Shown: positions 43,785 to 50,167 of the stretch, piece by piece
How positions within the stretch are numbered: position 1 is the first letter of the stretch
How the letters are laid out: the number at the start of each line of letters is the position of its first letter
Source of the DNA: Actinomycetes bacterium
Lineage (GTDB): Bacteria > Actinomycetota > Acidimicrobiia > Acidimicrobiales > RAAP-2
DNA length: 64,000 nucleotides
Direction of reading: 5' to 3'
Assembly: GCA_021806045.1 (NCBI GenBank)
Contig: JAJZDI010000014.1
Coordinates: 17,637-81,636 of the forward strand
The notes under the pieces: generated by a model
What the model was told of the DNA's origin: nothing
Databases searched by the model: none
The model's input: only the letters and a program-made list of their open reading frames with translations
Translations under genes and position numbers: made by a program

Positions 43785-44429
43785 TCAGGCGAAGGTGTGG
43801 AGCTTGTGCAGGATGCTGTAGCCGAAGATGCGGCCGAGGGCGACCCCGACCGTCTCCTTGGCGAAGTACGGCACGGTCGACCACCCCCGGATGGGCGAGG
43901 TCTGCGTCGGCGTGGGCGACGGCGTGAGGCCGACGTCGGTGGCGATGGCCATGGAGCGGTCCTCGTGGAACGGGTCGGTGACGATGAGGACGTCCTTCTG
44001 GCCGGCCGGCACCAGCGCCGCCGCCGCATCGGCCAGGTTGGCCCACGAGTCCCGCCCGCCCACCTCGGTGATGTCGGTGGCCGGGATGCCGTCGGCCTCG
44101 AGATAGCGCGCCGAGGTGCCGGCTTCCGTATAGACGTCACCGGGCATCTTGGAGCCGGTGACCACGATGTGGCTGGCGAATCCGGCGCGCCAGAGGAGCA
44201 GCGCCTCGTCCAGGCGGGCGGCCAGGTCGGGGGACGGGCGGCCGTTGTACTCGGCCGACCCCATGACCACGATGGCCTGGGCCTGGTGGGGGTCATTCTG
44301 CCGCGACGTCAGCCACACCTGGACCGCGGTCACGGCCAGGTAGACGACGACGGCCAGTAGGAGGAGCAGGACGATGCGGACCAGCCGGCGCAGGAGGCTG
44401 ACGCCCGTGAGGAAACCGAGGAGCCCCAC
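43785..44429 (-). CDS. YdcF/SanA-like DUF218 membrane protein
   Basis: A 214-residue DUF218 protein. One transmembrane helix (about residues 18-38) anchors an outer Rossmann-like domain that begins AIVVMGSAEYNGRPSPDLAARLDEAL, the usual DUF218 motif, followed by IVVTGSKMPGD, TDITEVGGRDSWANLADAA and VLIVTDPFHEDRS. Members such as YdcF, ElyC and SanA are linked to cell-envelope synthesis; the activity is not known. The gene ends 46 bases from the GntR gene start and starts three bases downstream of gltX, so it may be the last gene of the gltX unit. Confidence 0.87.
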   Translation of the reverse strand: MGLLGFLTGVSLLRRLVRIVLLLLLAVVVYLAVTAVQVWLTSRQNDPHQAQAIVVMGSAEYNGRPSPDLAARLDEALLLWRAGFASHIVVTGSKMPGDVYTEAGTSARYLEADGIPATDITEVGGRDSWANLADAAAALVPAGQKDVLIVTDPFHEDRSMAIATDVGLTPSPTPTQTSPIRGWSTVPYFAKETVGVALGRIFGYSILHKLHTFA

Positions 44430-44432
44430 CGG

Positions 44433-46049
44433 TCAGCCAGCCGGTGGGCCCGCCGGTGCCGACCGTGCCAGACGATCCAGCGCCGCATCCAGCCGTGCCA
44501 GCACCCGGTCCCTCCCCAGGACGGCCATCGACTCGAACAGCGGCGGTCCCACCCGCCGTCCGGTCAACGCCACCCGGATCGGGCCCTGGGTCTTGGCCAG
44601 CTTGCGGCCGACCGACTCGGCGAGCTCCTGGGTGACCCGGTGGAGGGTCTCGGCGTCGAAGGCACTGCCGCTGCCGCCACCCGCACCGCCGCCCTCGAGC
44701 GCACCGAACGCGGCCCGGGCTGCCTCCAGGATCTGGGCCGCGCCCTCGTCCCCTTCCACCACCTTCGCCCAGTCACCCGGGTCAACCGGCGGCTCGTCGA
44801 GGAACAAGAAGTCGACCATGGCCGGCACCTCGCCGAGGGTAGCCACCCGCTCCTGGACGAGGGGCGCCATGCGGGCGAAGGCGGCGTCGTCGAAGGAGCC
44901 GGCCGGCCACGGCGCTGCACCGGCCGCCGGCGTCCCAGTCCCGCCCCCGTGCGCACCGCCGCCCGTCCACGGCCGGCACCGCTCGATGAATTCGTCCACC
45001 GGCAGGGCCCGGATGTACTCGCCGTTGATGTGGGTCAGCTTGGCCACGTCGAAGAAGGCCGGGGCGTGATTGACGTCCTCCAGCCGGAACCACTCGATCA
45101 GCTCGCCGGCCGTGAAGAGCTCCCGGCCGTCGTGCGGGCTCCACCCGAGCAGGGCCAGGTAGTTCACGAACGCCTCCGGCAGGTACCCCTTGTCGCGGTA
45201 GTCCTCGACGGCGACGGGATCGCGGCGCTTGGAGAGCTTCTTGCGCTGCTCGTTCACGAGCAGCGGAAGGTGGGCGAACACCGGCAGCCCCGGGTACCCC
45301 CCTCCCGCCTCGGGCTCCCAGCCGGCCGCGCCCAGCGCCTGCCACACCAGGATCCCCCGTGGCGTGGTGGGGAGCAGGTCCTCCCCCCGGATGACGTGGG
45401 TGATGGCCATGTCCACGTCGTCGACCACGTTGGCCAGCACGAACAGCGGGGCGCCGGAGGACTTCACCACCACGAAGTCGTCCATGGCCTCGTGGGGGAA
45501 GACGACGTCGCCCCGGATGACGTCGGCCACCGTCGTCGTCCCCTCGGGCGGCATGGCGAAGCGCAGTGCCCGGCCGGCGCCGTCCGGGCCCACCCGCTCG
45601 AGGCCCCGGTCCCGGCAGTGGCCGTCGTAGCCGGGGGTGGCGATGCCGGCCGCCTTGTTGCGGGCGTCGATCTCGTCGCGGGTGCAGTCGCACGCGTAGA
45701 GGTTGCCGGCCGACCACAGCAGGTCGATGGCCTCGGCATAGCGGGCACTGCGGGCCGACTGGCGGTAGGGACCCTCGTCGGCGTCCATCCCCAGCCAGTG
45801 GAGGGCGGAGACGATGCCCTCGGCCCACTCCTCCCGGTTGCGCTCGGCGTCGGTGTCCTCGATGCGGAGGATGAACGTGCCGCCCGACTGGCGCGCCACC
45901 AGCCAGTTGTAGAGGGCGGCGCGGGCGCTGCCCACGTGGAAGTAGCCCGTCGGCGACGGTGCGAAGCGGACCCGGGGCGCGCTCGCTGCCCCGCCACCCG
46001 CCGCTCCTACGCCGCCCGCCGGCGCGTTCGTCTGGGACTCCCCGGCCAC
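44433..46049 (-). CDS. gltX: Glutamyl-tRNA synthetase
   Basis: A 538-residue class I aminoacyl-tRNA synthetase. HIGH-type motif PSPTGYFHVGS near residue 30, a Glu-binding region FILRIEDTDAERN, tRNA-acceptor segment with YACDCTRDEIDARNKAAG (Cys residues of a zinc site partly present), and the KMSKS-like KLSKRRD. The C-terminal anticodon-binding half is Ala/Gly rich and contains two Gly/Thr insertions (around GGGAHGGGTGTP and GGGAGGGSGS). A GTG at 46049 is taken as start; it sits in the loop of a hairpin directly after the ferredoxin stop. A synthetase lacking a second copy in view may charge both Glu and Gln tRNAs, as is common in actinobacteria. Confidence 0.93.
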   Translation of the reverse strand: MAGESQTNAPAGGVGAAGGGAASAPRVRFAPSPTGYFHVGSARAALYNWLVARQSGGTFILRIEDTDAERNREEWAEGIVSALHWLGMDADEGPYRQSARSARYAEAIDLLWSAGNLYACDCTRDEIDARNKAAGIATPGYDGHCRDRGLERVGPDGAGRALRFAMPPEGTTTVADVIRGDVVFPHEAMDDFVVVKSSGAPLFVLANVVDDVDMAITHVIRGEDLLPTTPRGILVWQALGAAGWEPEAGGGYPGLPVFAHLPLLVNEQRKKLSKRRDPVAVEDYRDKGYLPEAFVNYLALLGWSPHDGRELFTAGELIEWFRLEDVNHAPAFFDVAKLTHINGEYIRALPVDEFIERCRPWTGGGAHGGGTGTPAAGAAPWPAGSFDDAAFARMAPLVQERVATLGEVPAMVDFLFLDEPPVDPGDWAKVVEGDEGAAQILEAARAAFGALEGGGAGGGSGSAFDAETLHRVTQELAESVGRKLAKTQGPIRVALTGRRVGPPLFESMAVLGRDRVLARLDAALDRLARSAPAGPPAG

Positions 46050-46056
46050 GCCGGGG
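46040..46056 (-). promoter_or_regulatory. Hairpin enclosing the probable gltX start codon
   Basis: CCCCGGC-CAC-GCCGGGG is a perfect 7-bp stem with a 3-base loop, just after the ferredoxin stop codon (46057-46059). On the coding strand the loop is the GTG proposed as the gltX start. It could block free ribosome entry so that gltX is translated only by ribosomes leaving the ferredoxin gene. Inference only. Confidence 0.4.
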
Positions 46057-46254
46057 CTACTCGTCCTCGACGATGGTGATGGCGCCCGTCGGGCAGCCGT
46101 TAGCCGCCTGGCGCACCTTGTCCCGCAGCTCCTCGCCGGGGTGCTCATCGAGCACGTAGAGGTAGCCGTCGTCACGCACCTCGAACACCTCGGGTGCGAT
46201 GCCCATGCACACGGCGTTGCTGGCACACACGTCGAAATCGACCACGACCTTCAC
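46057..46254 (-). CDS. 3Fe-4S-type ferredoxin
   Basis: A 65-residue ferredoxin with three Cys: Cys10 and Cys16 in DVCASNAVC, and Cys54 in NGCPTGAI. The spacing C-x5-C...C-P lacks the second Cys of a 4Fe-4S site, typical of the [3Fe-4S] ferredoxins that feed electrons to actinobacterial cytochrome P450s and other oxygenases. GTG 46254 is the start, with GGAGGG six bases upstream. It lies between the thiolase-like gene and gltX on the same strand. A P450 partner is not in the window, but the nearby lipid-degradation genes are in keeping with such a role. Confidence 0.9.
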   Translation of the reverse strand: MKVVVDFDVCASNAVCMGIAPEVFEVRDDGYLYVLDEHPGEELRDKVRQAANGCPTGAITIVEDE

Positions 46255-46378
46255 GGCGACCCTCCGGTCCTCGGCTCCTGTGGCTCTCGCCCACTCCTGG
46301 CGACCCTGTGGTGGCGACCCTTCGCGGGTCTGGGTACCCGGCCTACTGTACCGGCCGGGCCGGGACCCCTTCGGACGG

Positions 46379-46411
46379 GTCAGGGCCGGGTCAGGGCCGG
46401 GCCAGGGCCGG
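46379..46411. repeat. Tandem 11-bp GC repeat, three copies
   Basis: gtcagggccgg twice, then gccagggccgg, at 46379-46411; the flanks up to 46460 are related GGCCGGG/CCCGGCC blocks that can pair. It fills much of the 214-base gap between the thiolase-like gene stop and the ferredoxin start and could slow or stop transcription there. Confidence 0.75.
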
Positions 46412-46468
46412 GCCGGGACCCGGCCGGACCGGGCCGCTCGCCGGCCGGGCCAGGGCCCGGCCAGTCCG

Positions 46469-47623
46469 TCAGGGCTTGTCGCTGCCCACCACCCACATGG
46501 CGAAGAACTGGGACCCGCCGCCGTACGCGTGGCCGAGGGCACGCCGGGCCCCCTCGACCTGGTGCTCGCCCGCCTGGCCCCTCACCTGCATGGCCGCCTC
46601 CAAGAACCGCAGCATGCCCGACGCTCCGATCGGGTTCGACGACAGCACGCCGCCCGACGCGTTCCAGGGGATGTCGCCGTCGAGGGCGGTGGCCCCCGAC
46701 TCCGTCAGCTTCCACCCCTCCCCCTCCGGGCAGAACCCCAGGTTCTCCAGCCACATCGGCTCGTACCAGCTGAAGGGGACGTACACCTCGGCCATGTCGA
46801 GGTCGGCCCGGGGGTCGGTGATGCCGGCCTGCCGGTAGACGTCGGCCGCACAGTCCCGTCCCGCCTGGGGGTTGACCTGGTCCCGGCCGGCGAACATGGT
46901 CGGCTCGGAGCGCATGGCCATGCCGTGGACCCACGCCGGCGGGTAGGCGCCCGACACCGCGTCCTCCGCCGCCAGCACCATGGCCGCCGCGCCGTCCGAC
47001 GACGGACAGGCCTCGAGGTACCGGAGCGGGTCCCACAGCATGATGGACTCCTCGACCATCTTCATGTCGATGTCCTCGAGATGCAGGTGGGCATACGGGT
47101 TCTTCAGCGCGTTGCGCCGGTCCTTCACCGCCACCATGCGGCCGATGTGGTCGGGGGCCCCGGACCGGCGCATGTAGGCCCGGATGTGGGGGGCGAAGTA
47201 GCCGCCGGCCCCGGCCAGCAACGGCGCCGCGAACGGCTGGGGCACGGACAGGGCCCACATGGCGTCGGAGTCGGACTGCTTCTCGTAGGCGACGGTGAGC
47301 ACCCGCCGGTGGATGCCCGACGCGATGAGGTGCGCGGCGACCAGGGCGGTCGACCCGCCCACCGAGCCGGCCGTGTGGACACGCATCATGGGCTTGCTCA
47401 CCGCGCCGAGCGCGGCGGCCAGCGAGAGCTCGGGCATCATGACGCCCTCGAACATGTCGGGGGCCTTGCCGATGACCACCGCGTCGATGTCGGCGAAGGT
47501 CAGCTCGGCGTCGGCCAGGGCACGCAGCGCCGCCTCACGCACCAGCCCCGGGATCGACACGTCCTCCCGCTTCGCCCTCAGGTGGGTCTGGCCCACCCCG
47601 ATCACTGCGCAACGATCAGCCAT
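46469..47623 (-). CDS. Thiolase-like protein without the nucleophilic Cys (Ltp/SCP-x type)
   Basis: A 384-residue thiolase-fold protein. The N-terminal half has AVIGVGQTHLR and a conserved core, but where thiolases carry the nucleophilic Cys this one reads VHTAGSVGGSTAL with no Cys; near the C-terminus HAYGGGSQFFAMW replaces the CxG motif. NASGGVLSSNPIGASG (the conserved NxGGG-like loop) is kept. Such Cys-less relatives include Ltp2-type aldolases of steroid side-chain degradation, which act with a DUF35 partner. The ATG overlaps the stop of the other thiolase-like gene (TGATG). Retro-aldol or acyl-transfer activity is inferred. Confidence 0.87.
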   Translation of the reverse strand: MADRCAVIGVGQTHLRAKREDVSIPGLVREAALRALADAELTFADIDAVVIGKAPDMFEGVMMPELSLAAALGAVSKPMMRVHTAGSVGGSTALVAAHLIASGIHRRVLTVAYEKQSDSDAMWALSVPQPFAAPLLAGAGGYFAPHIRAYMRRSGAPDHIGRMVAVKDRRNALKNPYAHLHLEDIDMKMVEESIMLWDPLRYLEACPSSDGAAAMVLAAEDAVSGAYPPAWVHGMAMRSEPTMFAGRDQVNPQAGRDCAADVYRQAGITDPRADLDMAEVYVPFSWYEPMWLENLGFCPEGEGWKLTESGATALDGDIPWNASGGVLSSNPIGASGMLRFLEAAMQVRGQAGEHQVEGARRALGHAYGGGSQFFAMWVVGSDKP

Positions 47624-48765
47624 CACGCACCTTCCCACGCTGCATCGAGCACGCACACCAGGTTCTGCTGCAGGCACGGGCCGGACGTTGCGTGCGCCAC
47701 GGCCCGGTTGGCGTCACCGGACCAGATCCGGGTGGCCGCCTCGCCGATCCTCGTCAGGCCGGCCGTCATCATCGGGTTGGCGGCCAGCGCGCCACCCGAC
47801 GGGTTGACCGACAGACCGGCGCCGTTCCCGCCGTTCCCGCCGTTCCCGCCGTTCCCGCCGGCTCCGCCTGCACCGGCCAGCCCGAGCGCCTCCAGCACGA
47901 TCCCCTCCTGGGAGGCGAACGGGGCGTGCACCTCGGCCAGGTCGACCGGCCCGTCCCCCACCCCGGCCCGCTCGGCCGCCAGCGCGATCGACGGCGACAC
48001 CGTCAGGTCGCGGGCCCCGGGGGCGTGGGTCTCGATGCGGTGGTCGATGCCGGTGATCCACGCCGGGCGCTCGCACCACCGCCTCGCCGTGTCCCCCGCG
48101 GCCAGGACCACGGCCGCGGCCCCGTCCGTGATGGGCGGCAGTGCATGACGCCGCAGGGGCGCCACCACGTACTCCTCGCCCAACAGCTCCTCGACCGATC
48201 GGTCGTGTGCCACCTGGGCCTTCGGGTTGGAGAGCGCCGCCTTGCGGTTGCGGGCCGCCACCGAGGCGAAGTCGGCCTCGGTCGCCTTGCCCGCGTCGAT
48301 GAGGGCCCGGGCCTGCAGGGCGGCCAGGCTCACCGGGTCCGGCCACAGGGGGGCCAGCGTGTACGGGTCGAGCTGCAGGGCCATGACCTCGGCCAGGTTC
48401 CCGGGGGACGACCGTCCGAAGGAGTAGACGAGGGCGGCGTCCACCTCGCCCTCCTGGAGGAGCACCCACGCCTCGTACAGCGCCCAGGCACCGTCCATCT
48501 CCACGTGGCTCTCGGGCCGTGGGGGCCACACCCCCACCGCGTCGAGGGCGGTGACGAAGCTGAAGGGACCGCCGACCAGGTAGTCGGTCGACCCGGAGCA
48601 GATGAAGCCGACGTCGTCCTTGGTGATGCCGATGTTGGCGAACACCTCGGCGACGACGGGCATCAACATCTCGACCTCGTTGCGCTCGTCCTCCCGGCGC
48701 ACGTTGTGCGCCTGGGCGAACGAGACGACGGCGACGGGCCGGCGGGCCCGGGGTGCGGGGCTCAC
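47623..48765 (-). CDS. Thiolase-like protein without the nucleophilic Cys, with Gly/Asn insert
   Basis: A 380-residue thiolase-fold protein, distantly related to its neighbour at 46469. The nucleophile position reads ESHVEMDGAWALYEA, with Asp instead of Cys; the C-terminal motif is HATSGPCLQQN. A GGNGGNGGN insertion (coded by a 9-bp tandem repeat at about 47821-47862) precedes the conserved VNPSGGALAANP loop. GTG 48765 overlaps the stop of the DUF35 gene (GTGA) and has GGAG upstream. Two different thiolase-like chains made next to each other suggest a hetero-oligomer, as in Ltp/ChsH-type complexes, acting on a CoA thioester. Confidence 0.85.
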   Translation of the reverse strand: MSPAPRARRPVAVVSFAQAHNVRREDERNEVEMLMPVVAEVFANIGITKDDVGFICSGSTDYLVGGPFSFVTALDAVGVWPPRPESHVEMDGAWALYEAWVLLQEGEVDAALVYSFGRSSPGNLAEVMALQLDPYTLAPLWPDPVSLAALQARALIDAGKATEADFASVAARNRKAALSNPKAQVAHDRSVEELLGEEYVVAPLRRHALPPITDGAAAVVLAAGDTARRWCERPAWITGIDHRIETHAPGARDLTVSPSIALAAERAGVGDGPVDLAEVHAPFASQEGIVLEALGLAGAGGAGGNGGNGGNGGNGAGLSVNPSGGALAANPMMTAGLTRIGEAATRIWSGDANRAVAHATSGPCLQQNLVCVLDAAWEGA

Positions 48766-49292
48766 AGGTACTCCTCGAAGGACTCGTAGGGAGCGTCGGG
48801 CCCCCCGGTTGGCTTGAAGTACTTGACCGACGCCAGCGTCGGCCCGAGCTCGTCCGGCTCGACCCACACCGCCTGCACCCGCATGCCCATGCGGACGTCG
48901 GTGGCGGGGATCTCCTGGATGAGCCCCATGAACGAGATGTTCGCCCCGTCCAGGAGGACCTGGGCGGCGATGTAGGGGATCTCGATCGCCTGTCCGGCGA
49001 AGGGCACGTTGACCACGCAGTAGGTGGTCACGATGCCGGTGTCGGGCAGGGCCACGTCCTCGCCGGTGGGCACGCCGTCCACCGGGCACGACCCCCGGGA
49101 GGGGATGTAGACCTTGCCGCACACCGGGCAGCGCTGGCCGACGAAGCGGCCCTCGGCAAGCCCCCGCAGGAAGCGGGACTGGGCGATGCCGGGCGTGAAC
49201 GTGTACTCCAGGTGGATGGGGGTGTCGAGCATGGTCACCGGACCCGGCTCCCCTCCTCCTTCGGCGCCGCCGGACGTTGCTGCCGCCGTCAC
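48762..49292 (-). CDS. DUF35 OB-fold protein with rubredoxin-like zinc site, one ligand changed
   Basis: A 176-residue DUF35 protein, made of an N-terminal helix, a zinc ribbon and a C-terminal OB fold. The ribbon reads CPVC (Cys55, Cys58) and SCPVD (Cys69, then Asp72 where a fourth Cys would be), so the usual four-Cys site has Cys3-Asp. The OB half has GIVTTYCVVNVPFAG and WVEPDELGPTL. DUF35 proteins partner thiolase-like enzymes and guide the CoA substrate. It overlaps the preceding DUF35 gene (GTGA) and the thiolase-like gene downstream (GTGA). The start GTG 49292 is fixed by the overlap; ATG 49232 is an alternative. Confidence 0.9.
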   Translation of the reverse strand: MTAAATSGGAEGGGEPGPVTMLDTPIHLEYTFTPGIAQSRFLRGLAEGRFVGQRCPVCGKVYIPSRGSCPVDGVPTGEDVALPDTGIVTTYCVVNVPFAGQAIEIPYIAAQVLLDGANISFMGLIQEIPATDVRMGMRVQAVWVEPDELGPTLASVKYFKPTGGPDAPYESFEEYL

Positions 49293-49807
49293 GATGCACC
49301 CCCTGCTGCGCTGCCGGCCGTGGCTGTCGCGCCCCCGCTGGCTGCTCCGCCGCCGCTGGCTCCCTCGGGCACGAACGCCTCGATGTCGAGGACGTGCCCG
49401 ATCCGGTCGGCGGCCGGCTTCCAGCGGGGGACGACCCGATCGCCGGTCGCCAGTGCATCAGGCGATCCCGCGTCGACCACGTGGAGCATCGACGTCGTGG
49501 CGCCGTCCAGGCGGATGAGGGCGTAGGCGAACGGATGGTCGAGCGGCTGCTTCGGACCGGGGGTCGTCACCCACGCCCAGCTCTCGACGGTACCCGCCGG
49601 TCCCACCTCGACGATCTCACCGACGTCCTCGCCGGTCTGCGGGTCGTACTCGGTCGGCGGCACCACCACCCCGCCGGATGGGGTGCGGGCCCCGACGATC
49701 CTGCCGTCACGCAGCCCGGTCAGGAAGGCGCCGATCACCGGCCCCACCGAACGCGAATACGGATAGTCGAGCACGTGTGCGGCGATGAGCGCGTCGCCTT
49801 CAGCCAT
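49289..49807 (-). CDS. DUF35 OB-fold protein without zinc ligands
   Basis: A 172-residue DUF35-type protein. It keeps the helical start (YSRSVGPVIGAFLTGLRDGRIVGAR) and the OB fold (TVESWAWVTTPGP, FAYALIRLDGATTSMLHVV, VVPRWKP), but the zinc ribbon segment reads TPSGGVVVPPTEYDPQTG with no Cys at all. A Gly/Ala tail ends it. It is the first gene of the coupled DUF35-DUF35-thiolase-thiolase unit. ATG 49807 is used, with GGGGGAGGTCAG upstream. With the partner DUF35 it could form a heterodimer in which only one chain binds metal. Confidence 0.88.
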   Translation of the reverse strand: MAEGDALIAAHVLDYPYSRSVGPVIGAFLTGLRDGRIVGARTPSGGVVVPPTEYDPQTGEDVGEIVEVGPAGTVESWAWVTTPGPKQPLDHPFAYALIRLDGATTSMLHVVDAGSPDALATGDRVVPRWKPAADRIGHVLDIEAFVPEGASGGGAASGGATATAGSAAGGAS

Positions 49808-49952
49808 GCTGACCTCCCCCGGGCGACGGGCGCCCGTCCTCGATCCGTCCCTCCACCGGAGAGTGTCGGCGCTGCCACATAGGGGCCACCAACAGGCCCG
49901 ACACCGCAGATCACGTCACCGGTAGGGCCACCATGGTGGTGGCCACGGAAAG

Positions 49953-49966
49953 TAGAACACATTTCA
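49953..49966. promoter_or_regulatory. KstR-like operator upstream of the DUF35/thiolase operon
   Basis: TAGAACACATTTCA fits the KstR consensus TNNAACNNGTTNNA except for ATT in place of GTT. It lies about 146 bases upstream of the ATG at 49807, in the 360-base gap shared with the divergent gene at 50168. KstR is the TetR-type repressor of cholesterol catabolism in actinobacteria; its presence here is inferred from the site only. Confidence 0.5.
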
Positions 49967-50131
49967 GTTTTGCCTGCCACCCCTCCCTGTTCCGGTCCGC
50001 CGTCTCATCGAGACCAGTCCAGCGTTCTCCCGAGACCTGCCCGGAAGCGCCCAGCGGGCACGGCCCATTCCCCCAGATGCGACCCCCGATGTCGGCCCGG
50101 TGCACCTCGGGGCAAACTCACTTCACACCGG

Positions 50132-50161
50132 GTGACAAATTCACCACGCAGTGCGTACCAT
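50132..50161 (+). promoter_or_regulatory. Promoter for a leaderless message of the 50168 gene
   Basis: GTGACA at 50132-50137 and TACCAT at 50156-50161 are 18 bp apart and fit -35 and -10 boxes. The expected start of transcription coincides with the ATG at 50168, and no ribosome binding site is present, so the message is probably leaderless. The rest of the gap 49808-50167, apart from the KstR-like site, shows no gene. Confidence 0.45.
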
Positions 50162-50167
50162 GCCCGT

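Noticed and set aside
46255..46468. Rho-independent terminator in the GC-rich gap after the thiolase-like gene
   Set aside because: Strong pairing potential exists, but there is no T-tract on either strand and many alternative foldings, so it is listed only as a repeat.
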